Part shown: positions 23,820 through 31,167 of the stretch, in pieces
Position numbering within the stretch: the stretch's first letter is position 1
How the letters are laid out: each line of letters begins with the position of its first letter
From: Coraliomargarita_B sp046540835
GTDB lineage: Bacteria > Verrucomicrobiota > Verrucomicrobiia > Opitutales > Coraliomargaritaceae
DNA length: 31,626 bases
Assembly: GCA_046540835.1 (NCBI GenBank)
Contig: JBKHEL010000024.1
Coordinates: 1-31,626, forward strand
Direction of reading: 5' to 3'
The notes under the pieces: generated by a model
What the model saw: only the letters and a program-made list of their open reading frames with translations
Databases searched by the model: none
What the model was told of the DNA's origin: nothing
Position numbers and translations under genes: made by a program

Positions 23820-24749
23820 TCAGTCATGCCCGGGAATCATTTGGCGATGCGCACCGCTGCACGCTTGCGACGCGGTTTCGAATTCCAGCGTCGAATGCCC
23901 GATATCGAACTCGTCCTGAAGGCGTGACTTCACCGCTTGCTTGATCGCGTCCTGCTGATGAAGAGAGCCATCTGCGATCACAAGGTGTGCCTCCAATGCG
24001 CGGTGCCGCTCGTCGAGCTCCCAGACGTGGATGTGGTGCAGCCCCACGACGCCGTCGCAGGCTTCCACGCTTTTTTGCAGCGCCTCAAGATCGAGATCTT
24101 TTGGCGTCCCCTCCATTAAAATGCCCGCCGTGCGTTTCAGCATGTTGAAGGAGAGATAGAGGATGTATCCTGCGATCAGAAGGGTCAGCACCGGATCCAC
24201 CCAGTGCCAATCCAGCCAAAAAATCGCCGCGCCTCCGAAAAGCACGGCGATCGACGCACCCGCATCGGTCAAATTATGAAGAAAGGCGGCTCTCACGTTG
24301 AGACTGCCTTTGGACATCGCCCAGAGCAGCCAGGCGGTGACCAGGTCGACCACCAGGGCAATGCCGGCCGCCCCCATGATCCAAGCGCCCAACAGCGGCT
24401 GCGGATCGAACAAACGGTGAACGGCTTCGTAGATCAGGTAGAGACCGACCACGATCAGGGCGGTCAGTTGGATCATGGCCCCGATGAGTTCGGCCCTACG
24501 GTATCCGAAGGTGAATTTTTTGTCCGCGCCTTTGCGTGAGATGCGCCGGGCCATGTAAGCGATCAGCAGCGCACCGGCGTCGTTGGTATTGTGCAACGCG
24601 TCCGCCATGAGGGCCACGCTGCCCGAGATCACCCCGGCGATGAATTCGAAGACCGAGAGTCCGAAGTTGACGACGACCGCCCACAATAAAACCGAGTCGC
24701 TGACTTCCGGGGTCGCGTGAGCGTGCGAATGCCCTGATTGCTTAGCCAT
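23820..24749 (-). CDS. Cation diffusion facilitator (CzcD/ZitB-like zinc exporter)
   Basis: 309 aa with six membrane helices and a C-terminal cytoplasmic domain. An N-terminal His stretch (GHSHAHA) and the two intramembrane metal sites, H53xxxD57 in ALMADALHNTNDAG and H158xxxD162 in FLHNLTDAGAS, mark a CDF zinc/proton antiporter. The cytoplasmic domain has the GLHHIHVWELDERHRALEAH metal-binding pattern. It should export Zn(II) or a similar divalent ion. It is the last gene of the minus-strand cluster, 36 bp after the cupin remnant, and may be read from the same transcript or its own promoter. Confidence 0.9.
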   Translation of the reverse strand: MAKQSGHSHAHATPEVSDSVLLWAVVVNFGLSVFEFIAGVISGSVALMADALHNTNDAGALLIAYMARRISRKGADKKFTFGYRRAELIGAMIQLTALIVVGLYLIYEAVHRLFDPQPLLGAWIMGAAGIALVVDLVTAWLLWAMSKGSLNVRAAFLHNLTDAGASIAVLFGGAAIFWLDWHWVDPVLTLLIAGYILYLSFNMLKRTAGILMEGTPKDLDLEALQKSVEACDGVVGLHHIHVWELDERHRALEAHLVIADGSLHQQDAIKQAVKSRLQDEFDIGHSTLEFETASQACSGAHRQMIPGHD

Positions 24750-24785
24750 GATGAGAGCACGTAGCGAGAACCGGCTGCGTTCAAT

Positions 24786-25314
24786 TCACGAAACGAGAAG
24801 ACTTGATGCCAGAGTAAAGAAGGCTTGGTTGAGCGGACCGCTTGCGCCAAGGGCCGGATCTGTCTCCGGTAGCGGAACCTTTTTAATTTTAGCGAGAAAG
24901 TCTTCCTCCTCGCTGGGGGCGGCGCGCACGAGCGAAGAATAGTTTTCCTGGCCGGTCGGATAAGTGACCACCACCTGAAAAGTCGGCCGAGGCCGTTTCC
25001 TTCTTGTGGCCCGTCCCCGCCGACAGGACGACCAAGTCACCGGCTTCAACATGAACCGTCGTCCCTTCCGGACCGCCAAGGCGCAACTCGGCGGAGCCTG
25101 ACGCGACGCCGAGCGCTTCGTGCGCGTTGGGATGGAAGTGATGGTAATCGAACACACTCCAGCGCCAGGTGCCACCCCATCCGTTTTCCTTGAAGCGCGT
25201 TTCCCAGGCTTGCGCCGTCGCGTTTTCCAGTGCACCGCGATAGAGCAGGGCGGGCAGGCTTGGGTGGTTGGGAATGCCGCCATTCAGCCCGAATCTTAAT
25301 TCCTGTGGTTGCAT
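24786..25314 (-). pseudogene. YjlB-like cupin, split by one extra base
   Basis: The first part from ATG 25314 reads MQPQELRFGLNGGIPNHPSL then PALLYRGAL, followed by the cupin core (DYHHFHPNAHEALGV, GDLVVLSAGTGHK) exactly as in the YjlB family. In this frame the end is nonsense after ADF. In the next frame the natural continuation FQVVVTYPTGQENYSS then AKIKKVPLPETDPALG and GPLNQAF is present to 24786. One extra T in a run of four (plus-strand AAAA, 24978-24981) explains the break. Removing it gives about 175 aa, the family size. The function of YjlB is unknown; the HxH/E/H site suggests metal binding. It could be an intact gene with a sequencing indel. Confidence 0.75.
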
Positions 25315-25344
25315 AGAAGTTCTTCTTTCAGGGTTTTGATTGGT

Positions 25345-25560
25345 TCAGCGTTCCAAAAAATCCAGGACTTTCTGGTGCTGGTCCGTGATCCGGTAAACGA
25401 TGCTGGTGTCTTCGTCTGTCTTCAAAGCGGTCTCGTCCGGAGGAATTTCCGTATATTCAATGTCGCTCTCTTCCATCCATTGCTTGAGCACCTGCCACTG
25501 GTCTGCGGGAAGATCGATTCGTTTATTGGCTTTCGGCAGGTCGATAGTAATCTTTTGCAT
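25345..25560 (-). CDS. Conserved-looking 71-aa protein, function unknown
   Basis: From ATG 25560 (MQKITIDLPKANKRIDLPAD) it is a small acidic soluble protein with a Trp pair (QWQVLKQWMEES) and a C-terminal RITDQHQKVLDFLER helix. No family recognised. It starts 4 bases after the stop of the reductase gene and belongs to the same minus-strand transcription unit. Base composition and codon use look like the neighbours, which supports a real gene. Confidence 0.6.
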   Translation of the reverse strand: MQKITIDLPKANKRIDLPADQWQVLKQWMEESDIEYTEIPPDETALKTDEDTSIVYRITDQHQKVLDFLER

Positions 25561-25564
25561 AAGA

Positions 25565-26230
25565 TCAGGATTCTTCGACCACAATTTTATCGGGATCCGC
25601 ACCCAGTTCTTTCAGGTCGGCCGAGACGGATTTTACCATTTTTGGCGGTCCGCAGACATAGAAGAACTGGTCGAAGTTTTGAATATGTTTTTTGAGAAAG
25701 TCTTTATCGACCCGGCCTTTTGCGGCTCCCTCCACCGTTTCTTCCGTAAAGGTCAGCAGCAGCTTTCCATTCGTGCAGGCTTCGAGCTTCTCTTTCAGAA
25801 AGAGGTCTTTTCGCTTCTTGTTGGAAAAGATGAGACCCTCGACGGCGTCGTTCTTTTTCGCGGCCTGATCTTTTAAAATCGCTAGCATGGGCGTGAGACC
25901 GGCACCGCCGGCAATAAAGACGCCCTTGCCCTGGAAGGTAATGGCACCCCAGGGGTCTTCGATCAGCAAATGATCGCCTGCTTTCAGGTCGTCGATCTCG
26001 TCGGTCACGCCCTCGTGCGACGGATAGATTTTGATGGTGAACTCCAGGTGGTCTTCGGAGGGCAGGGAAGTGAAGGTGAAGGGCCGCTTCTCCTCCCGCA
26101 GGCCCTCCTTATCGACTGCCACCAGAGTGGCTTGGCCCGGCTTAAAATCGTAGCCCTCGGGTTTGTCGGTGACCAGGCGGCGCACATTGTGATTGAGTGA
26201 TTCGATACTGTGGATGCGTATTTTATTCAT
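25565..26230 (-). CDS. FAD/NAD(P)-binding oxidoreductase (ferredoxin-NADP reductase-like)
   Basis: 221 aa. The FAD site RPFTFTS (49-55), the pyridine-nucleotide site GGAGLTPMLAIL (108-119) and the C-terminal CGPPKMVKS (193-201) define a compact ferredoxin reductase-like module with no attached iron-sulfur domain. It should pass electrons between NAD(P)H and a separate carrier. It lies in the pfkB/ppa cluster, 15 bp after the pyrophosphatase gene. The partner protein is not visible in the window. Confidence 0.87.
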   Translation of the reverse strand: MNKIRIHSIESLNHNVRRLVTDKPEGYDFKPGQATLVAVDKEGLREEKRPFTFTSLPSEDHLEFTIKIYPSHEGVTDEIDDLKAGDHLLIEDPWGAITFQGKGVFIAGGAGLTPMLAILKDQAAKKNDAVEGLIFSNKKRKDLFLKEKLEACTNGKLLLTFTEETVEGAAKGRVDKDFLKKHIQNFDQFFYVCGPPKMVKSVSADLKELGADPDKIVVEES

Positions 26231-26245
26231 AAATGGGATGAGTTG

Positions 26246-26869
26246 TCATGATGCATGTTCGGTGAAAAAATGCTGGTAATCTTCGCGCGCCCGCTCAAAC
26301 AGCTGGATCGCTTTATCACGGTCACAATGACCCAGCACGGTGACGGGGTTTTCCTGATCCTTTTCAACTTTGTATTGACGGAAGTAGTGCTCCAGTCGGT
26401 CCAGTTGGCTGGAGGGCACCTCTTTCAGATCCTTGAGATCGCCCCAGAGCAAATCGCCTTCGAGCACGGCGATGATTTTCGGGTCCGCCCGGTCGTGGTC
26501 GAGGGTTTGAATGGCACCGATGATGCGGGCGTTGAGTACGACCTCCGCCCGACTCACGTCGTGTTCGCTCATGATCACGATGTCGAGGGCATCTTCGTCC
26601 CCCGGCGCACCGGACTGCATGAAGTCGCCGGTCCGTTCGCCGCAAAGTGTCTGCGGAATGAAGCCGTAAGGATTCGGAGGCAGGCTGGAGTTGCGCTGGG
26701 GCCGGTCGACACACAGGTAGCCGGTGACCGGGTCCATCTCGAACTTGATCCGGTCATAGGGCGTGATCTCGATGAAAGCGCGCACCGTATCGGGAGTTTT
26801 CACCACCGGGTCGATGCCGTGCCAGGGATGGGGGCGGTGTTGCTTGAAGTGTTGTTTGGAGTGGCTCAT
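26246..26869 (-). CDS. ppa: Inorganic pyrophosphatase (family I)
   Basis: 207 aa. The signature GDEDALDIVI (D91, D93, D96) is the metal-binding core; FEMDPVTGYLCVDRPQ and PPNPYGFIPQTL supply the substrate lysine/arginine and tyrosine regions. It hydrolyses pyrophosphate to phosphate in the cytoplasm, pulling biosynthetic and acyl-activation reactions forward. It is somewhat longer than the common bacterial enzyme, with a His-rich N-terminus (HSKQHFKQHRPHPWHG). It lies between the PfkB gene (21 bp away) and the reductase gene (15 bp away), as part of the cluster. Confidence 0.9.
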   Translation of the reverse strand: MSHSKQHFKQHRPHPWHGIDPVVKTPDTVRAFIEITPYDRIKFEMDPVTGYLCVDRPQRNSSLPPNPYGFIPQTLCGERTGDFMQSGAPGDEDALDIVIMSEHDVSRAEVVLNARIIGAIQTLDHDRADPKIIAVLEGDLLWGDLKDLKEVPSSQLDRLEHYFRQYKVEKDQENPVTVLGHCDRDKAIQLFERAREDYQHFFTEHAS

Positions 26870-26890
26870 TGTTAGCTGGATGCTGAAAGT

Positions 26891-27817
26891 TTATTTTGTA
26901 TGTTCCAGCAGCGCGTGGAAGTCTTGTTTTTTCAGAAGCTTCGTGCCAGGGGTCATGACAGCGGCAGCGCCTGCCGCGACCGCCATTCGGCTCGATGCTA
27001 AATGGTCTTCCCCGCAGGACAGTCCCATGATCAAGCCTGCGACGGTGCTATCACCCGCGCCGACCGAACTGAGTTTTTCCACTTCCGGGGCCGGAATACG
27101 CTCGACGCCTTCCGCGCCCGCATAGAGCGCCCCATTTGCACCCAAAGTGAGTAGGATGTTTTGAAAGCCGGAATCCTCCAAGAATGAAGGCCATTCTTTT
27201 TCGAGCCGATCATCATTGACTGGATGCCCCAGCAGATCTTCGAACTCATTCTGATTCGGGGTGATCCATGTGACTGTGGAATATTCCAGCGTCCTCAGTA
27301 CATCGCCCGGAGCGTCGAGCACGAGATCAGCCCCGGTTGCTCCGGTGATTTTGGCCACCCGGACGTTAAAATCTTCCGGTATGCCGGGAGGGAGACTGCC
27401 ACTTGCCACCAGAATATCTCCCTCTTTCAGCACACCGTTCAGTAGATCAAGCGCCCGCTGCCAGTCGCTTTCCTCCAGTTCCGGTCCGGGCAGACAAAAG
27501 CGGTATTGGTGTTGACCCTCCTTTTCCCGAAAATGGGTGTTGAGGCGTCGCATCGCCTGGCCGATTTCAAAGGTCCTGCAATCCACTTCCTCGGCTTCGA
27601 CCAGACTCCGGTAAAAGGCCCCAAGACCAGACCCCTCGGGGAAAAGCGCAGTCGCGTTTCCGCCGATGCGGTTCAGCGCACGGGCGACATTGACACCCCC
27701 GCCGCCCGGATCAAACGAAGGTCTCCCGCAACGGAGCTTCACCTCCGGAGCAACCGAATCCAGTTCGGCTTCGACGTCGAGAGCCGGGTTCATGGTTAGC
27801 GTCCATACTTTTTTCAT
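26891..27817 (-). CDS. PfkB-family phosphofructokinase / sugar-phosphate kinase
   Basis: 308 aa. TLTMNPALDVEAEL opening, substrate motif PGGGGVNVARAL (38-48), ATP/anion-hole motif VGAGDSTVAG (252-261) with catalytic Asp 256, and VLDAPGDVL in the middle. The GGGGVNVAR form and the opening resemble 6-phosphofructokinase 2 (PfkB) and 1-phosphofructokinase; the sequence alone does not separate them. It should phosphorylate fructose 6-phosphate or a related sugar phosphate. It heads the soluble enzymes of the minus-strand cluster, next to ppa. Confidence 0.87.
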   Translation of the reverse strand: MKKVWTLTMNPALDVEAELDSVAPEVKLRCGRPSFDPGGGGVNVARALNRIGGNATALFPEGSGLGAFYRSLVEAEEVDCRTFEIGQAMRRLNTHFREKEGQHQYRFCLPGPELEESDWQRALDLLNGVLKEGDILVASGSLPPGIPEDFNVRVAKITGATGADLVLDAPGDVLRTLEYSTVTWITPNQNEFEDLLGHPVNDDRLEKEWPSFLEDSGFQNILLTLGANGALYAGAEGVERIPAPEVEKLSSVGAGDSTVAGLIMGLSCGEDHLASSRMAVAAGAAAVMTPGTKLLKKQDFHALLEHTK

Positions 27818-27853
27818 GGCGTCGTTGTTTACAATGACAGGTGAGCGGTTTTC

Positions 27854-28121
27854 TCAGCGGTAACCGAATAGAACCGCCGCGAACACAAAAATGAGGAAGA
27901 GAAAGAAAAAGAGGCTGAAGACAGCGAGTGCTACCTCCTGGGTGGTTTCTTCCGCCTTATCTTCCTCGGTTAGCGTCCGGTCTGCCCTTGGGCGTCGCGG
28001 CAAAATGGCTGCGAACATCAAAGTCAGGATGATGCCGATCGCGATAATCGGCCCCCACGAGACACAGAAGTGTTACCAGAAGCAGGGTGAAGAGGATGAT
28101 GAATAATATTTCGAATAACAT
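27854..28121 (-). pseudogene. Small multi-pass membrane protein, split by one extra G
   Basis: From ATG 28121 the frame gives MLFEILFIILFTLLLVTLL then CLVG, a membrane helix, and afterwards loses sense and stops. In the next frame, after a run of five G (plus strand CCCCC, 28052-28056), the natural continuation is GPIIAIGIILTLMFAAILPR, a charged loop RADRTLTEEDKAEETTQE and a last helix VALAVFSLFFFLFLIFVF ending AAVLFGYR. Removing one G joins both parts into about 89 residues with three helices. Alternatively the second part alone is a gene from ATG 28018 (54 aa). No family recognised. It is the first reading frame after a sigma-54 promoter and precedes pfkB. Confidence 0.6.
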
Positions 28122-28173
28122 GAACAGTTCGTGCTTGAGATTGGAATTCTATTTCAGTCTGCACGATTCGGCC

Positions 28174-28190
28174 CGCAAATCGCATGCCAG
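28174..28190 (-). promoter_or_regulatory. Sigma-54 promoter of the pfkB/ppa cluster
   Basis: Minus strand CTGGCATGCGATTTGCGG matches TGGCAYG-N4-TTGC with GG-N10-GC. The predicted start near 28163 gives a 42-base leader to ATG 28121 and would read the whole minus-strand cluster. Confidence 0.78.
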
Positions 28191-28290
28191 CGGGGGCAAA
28201 GTCGGCCGTTTTGAGGCTCAGCCGCGTTGTGGGGCGACCTTTCGGGGTTGCTATGACGAAAAATCAGAATGATTCTTTGCGGCTGAAGTG

Positions 28291-28332
28291 TGCATTTTGC
28301 AGAGGTTCGTCGGGGCAGGATTGCAAAATGAG
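28291..28332. promoter_or_regulatory. Candidate paired enhancer of the pfkB/ppa cluster
   Basis: TGCATTTTGCA (28291-28301) and TTGCAAAATGAG (core 28322-28332) are centred 31 bp apart, about 130-165 bp upstream of the predicted start. Spacing and position match the pair at 18280-18321. Confidence 0.58.
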
Positions 28333-28351
28333 TGTTTTAGAAGGATGAAAT

Positions 28352-28366
28352 TTAAAGGACACCCAT
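28352..28366 (+). repeat. Solo TTAAAGGACACCCAT end
   Basis: Identical to the left end of the inverted-repeat element at 30403-30461. Its partner is not found nearby, so it is a lone remnant. From 28377 to 28636 I see no supported gene, only GC-rich sequence with short hairpins such as GGCC-N-GGCC around 28612-28634. Confidence 0.5.
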
Positions 28367-28636
28367 ATAAATTACCTAGGACTTTCAGCATACAGAAGAC
28401 CTAAACGAGACGTGAAAACCTCGAATTAATAAGTTTGGCGATTCGAAGGATTTTGTCGACGTAGCGGTGCCGTGGTCGGGCTGATTCACTTGTCCCGCCG
28501 TAGCCGCGCAGCGGAGGATCGCCCGAGATGAGCGTAGTGAGGTGCGATTGAAGGCCTGAGGGGAGTGCGTTCGCGGACGCTGCGGTCTTTTGTGCGTTTT
28601 CTTGTCGGCTTGGCCTGCCCGGTCGGGCGGCCTTGG

Positions 28637-28876
28637 CCTGGCATTGATACACAAGTCAGACTTTCTGAAAAACAAGCCGGAGATTCTCCTCCTGCCCGCA
28701 GGGATAGGGGGAGACCGCTTGTGCGCCGTAGAGGCGTGCAAGCAGAGGTGGTTTCGATGAGCCGGCATCTCTAGCAGACTCGCTCCAACCACCCCGCCCT
28801 ATCGGGCATCCCTCCTTTTCTAAGGAGGGGAGTTTCAAAAAATACCTTCTTTGGGAACTTGTGTATAAATGCCAGG
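28637..28876. mobile_element. 240-bp MITE-like element
   Basis: CCTGGCATTGATACACAAGT at 28637-28656 is the reverse complement of 28857-28876 at 19 of 20 positions. The interior is non-coding and carries a CCCTCCTT/AAGGAGGG hairpin (28810-28828) related to the motif in 21400-21931. No transposase. Size, ends and lack of coding fit a non-autonomous element. Confidence 0.6.
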
Positions 28877-28949
28877 ATGAATCCATCCGACTACTTTGCA
28901 ACTGATGACTGACCGACAACAATCGGCGGAGAATCAAAAAAAGCGGGAG

Positions 28950-29042
28950 CCGCGTGAGCTTCGTTACCTTCGTTACCTTCTGTAAAAACCACGCTGCTCA
29001 AACGGAAGTCCGGCACAGAAGCAAACAAAGGCAACGAAAGGG
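28950..29042. repeat. Dispersed repeat, copy B
   Basis: Second copy of the sequence at 23207-23290, with CGTTACCTT duplicated inside. It lies just downstream of the second DUF4143 ATPase gene. Confidence 0.7.
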
Positions 29043-29067
29043 TGAGGGCGCTGATAGGTTTTTAGAT

Positions 29068-30201
29068 TCAACACAGTGACGAAAGATCCGAGCCGAGTGG
29101 GATGGCTTCGATGCGCTGGCACAGTTGATAGCGGCGGTCGCCGGGGTAGATCACGTGCAGCCGTTTCAAACCGAGGTCTTGCATCGCGATGTCCATGGAT
29201 CGGGTGCGTTTGGGGGCGTCCTTGCGCTTGATCTCAAATCCGATGCCCAGCCCCGGCAAGTAGAGATCGAGTTCCGACCCGCTGTGAATGGCGTAGAAGT
29301 AGGCCTCTTCGCCGGGAAACTGGCGGAGAATCTGTTCGAGGGCGAAGCCCTCCCAGGATGCGCCGATTTTCGGGTGGGCCACCAGCGCACTGGTGTCGCG
29401 GATGCCTTGCAGGGTGTGGAACAAGCCGCTGTCGCGGAGATAGATTTTGGGCGATTTGACCAGGCGCTTGCCCACATTGACATACCAGGGGAGCAAGCGG
29501 CGTATCATGAAGGTTTGTTCCAGCGCATCGAGGTAGTTATGCGCGGTCTGGGTGCTCACCCCGAGAGCCGCCGCAATTTCGCTGCCGTTGAAAATCTGGC
29601 CGTGGTAGTGCGAGAGCATCGTCCAGAAGCGTCCGATCGCGGTCGGGGCGATACGGAATCCGAGTTGGGCGATATCGCGCTCGACAAAGGTCCGGATAAA
29701 CTGCCGCCGCCATTCGTAGCTGTCGGCCTCGTCGGCAGCCAAAAACGAACGCGGAAAACCGCCCCGCAGCCATAGGGCATGACGGTCGCCCGGAGGCACT
29801 TCGGTCTGATCGAAGCCGGCCATTTCGATGACCTCCACCCGGCCGGCCAGCGACTCGGCGGCCTGCCGCGAAAGCTCGGGGGAGGCGCTGCCGAGCACGA
29901 GATAACGGGCCGCATCCTTTTTCCGGTCGGCCAGGACCCGCAACACAGGGAACAGCTCCGGTCGCCTCTGTGCTTCATCGATCACGATCAGGCCCTCCAG
30001 TGGTGCGAGTGTGGTCATCGGATCAGACAGGGTTTCCGCGACGACCGGATCCTCCAGATCGAAATAAGCGGCGTCGGATTCCGGCAGAAACTCCTGGGCC
30101 AGTGTCGTTTTACCGCACTGACGCGGCCCGATCAGTGCGACAATCGGGCTGCGCGACAGAGCACGGCGCACCCGCTGCAAATACTCGCTTCGCTTTAACA
30201 T
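29068..30201 (-). CDS. AAA ATPase with DUF4143 domain (second, different copy)
   Basis: 377 aa. Walker A GPRQCGKTT (25-33), Walker B LIVIDEAQ (71-78), the ERDI segment at 174-177 (FVERDIAQLGF), a winged-helix-like stretch (GSEIAAALGVSTQTAHNYLD) and a C-terminal nuclease-like fold, GSELDLYL...GIGFEIKRKD with E310, D312, E323 and K325. Start ATG 30201. It belongs to the same broad family as the ATPase at 19776-21071, but the sequences differ strongly, so this is not a recent duplication. Upstream there is an imperfect TGAAAATAT/ATATTTCA inverted repeat (30205-30235) instead of the TTTCCT palindromes. Role unknown. Confidence 0.87.
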   Translation of the reverse strand: MLKRSEYLQRVRRALSRSPIVALIGPRQCGKTTLAQEFLPESDAAYFDLEDPVVAETLSDPMTTLAPLEGLIVIDEAQRRPELFPVLRVLADRKKDAARYLVLGSASPELSRQAAESLAGRVEVIEMAGFDQTEVPPGDRHALWLRGGFPRSFLAADEADSYEWRRQFIRTFVERDIAQLGFRIAPTAIGRFWTMLSHYHGQIFNGSEIAAALGVSTQTAHNYLDALEQTFMIRRLLPWYVNVGKRLVKSPKIYLRDSGLFHTLQGIRDTSALVAHPKIGASWEGFALEQILRQFPGEEAYFYAIHSGSELDLYLPGLGIGFEIKRKDAPKRTRSMDIAMQDLGLKRLHVIYPGDRRYQLCQRIEAIPLGSDLSSLC

Positions 30202-30402
30202 ACATGAAAATATCGAAATAGAATGGAATATTTCAAGTAAAAAGCGAGTCTACCCATCGCGAACCTTCGCCGGGGGACCCGAATCACCATCATTTGCTAT
30301 TTGTAAATGTCGCCGGATGCAGTGTGATGGTCCTTTGTGAAAGATTTTTTGAAGCAGCAAATCAAAGCGATGATACGGGACAGTCTGGACGTGGATTAGG
30401 AC

Positions 30403-30461
30403 TTAAAGGACACCCATTGTTTGCGCTGGATTTCAGGATAAAAGATGTGGGTGTCCTTTAA
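30403..30461. repeat. 59-bp element with perfect 14-bp inverted ends
   Basis: TTAAAGGACACCCA (30403-30416) and its exact reverse complement (30448-30461) flank 31 bases. This is either a tiny non-autonomous element or the scar of a larger one. The sequence 30202-30402 before it shows nothing recognisable apart from the ATPase upstream region. Confidence 0.65.
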
Positions 30462-30686
30462 CTGTCTTTTTCAGGTTCATTTTGCTGAAAGAGCGCCCTG
30501 GAAGCGCCTGTTGGCCTGTCGTGCCTGGGGCAGGATGCCCCGGCTCCCATTATTCGGTCGGCTTTTGCCGCTTCGGGAGAGGATGGACCCGCTTCCGGTT
30601 CGCGTAAACCCCGCACTATGCGGTTTGGGCCCGTCGCGACAAGCTCAAACCGGCGGGCAGTCTTTCTATCGGAGACCTCTAAGCTG
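30462..30686. other. Non-coding GC-rich stretch with hairpins
   Basis: No supported gene. AAACCCCGCA...TGCGGTTT (30608-30628) forms a strong hairpin, and GGTTTGGGCCCGTCG...CAAACCGGCGGG pairs loosely further on. Likely a dispersed non-coding element. Confidence 0.4.
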
Positions 30687-30902
30687 TCAGTCCTTGTTCT
30701 CAGCGAATCGGGCAAAGCGACCTGAAAGAATGAAAAAAGTCGGAGCCCATAATCCGACGAAGATCCCAAAACGTTCCGCGTGTGCATTTGACCCGGGCTC
30801 TGCTCCTCCGTAAAAGAACCAGACAGCAATGGATCCGATGATTGAAGTAAAACCAAGGATAAAGCAGGCTCGGCTGAGAAGAATGTGATTTCTGTTTTGC
30901 AT
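30687..30902 (-). CDS. Small two-helix membrane protein
   Basis: 71 aa from ATG 30902 (MQNRNHILLSRACFILGFTS). The frame is open to 30986, but that extension overlaps a sigma-54-like promoter, so the inner ATG is preferred. Two membrane helices (ACFILGFTSIIGSIAVWFFY and FGIFVGLWAPTFFILSG) are joined by a short polar loop (GAEPGSNAHAER). The HAER-FGIFVGLWAPT segment looks like a conserved family signature, but I cannot name the family. A membrane stress peptide is possible. Confidence 0.65.
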   Translation of the reverse strand: MQNRNHILLSRACFILGFTSIIGSIAVWFFYGGAEPGSNAHAERFGIFVGLWAPTFFILSGRFARFAENKD

Positions 30903-30969
30903 ACGCGAAAAGTTTTTTTTATAAAAAATTGACAAATCAGCTGGATTTGTGTTTTTCAAGAAATCGTTT

Positions 30970-30986
30970 AGCTTAGATAGTGCCAA
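30970..30986 (-). promoter_or_regulatory. Sigma-54-like promoter of the small two-helix protein
   Basis: Minus strand TTGGCACTATCTAAGC has a perfect -24 half and GG-N10-GC; the -12 half has AAGC rather than TTGC. Predicted start near 30959, leader of 57 bases. A TGC-N6-GCA palindrome (CTGCGGAAACGCAG) lies upstream near 31113-31126. Confidence 0.52.
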
Positions 30987-31167
30987 TTCCGTGAATTCCT
31001 CACATTTTATTCTTTCGGATTCGGTCGGGCACTGCTCCTAACCGAGCGGGAGGGAAGTTCGAAGAGAAAATACTTCCCGACATTTTTATAAGACCCGGAA
31101 CTTCCGGGCTGCGGAAACGCAGGGCCGTGAACTCCGGTCCGTTGCGCCCCCCCCAGACCTGTGGGCG

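Noticed and set aside
28385..28792. Two overlapping minus-strand frames near the MITE-like element
   Set aside because: Low-complexity Arg/Pro/Ala text running into the inverted end of the element; looks like repeat-derived non-coding DNA.
30458..30856. 132-codon minus-strand frame
   Set aside because: It covers GC-rich hairpins and the end of an inverted-repeat element and overlaps the better-supported small membrane gene in another frame.
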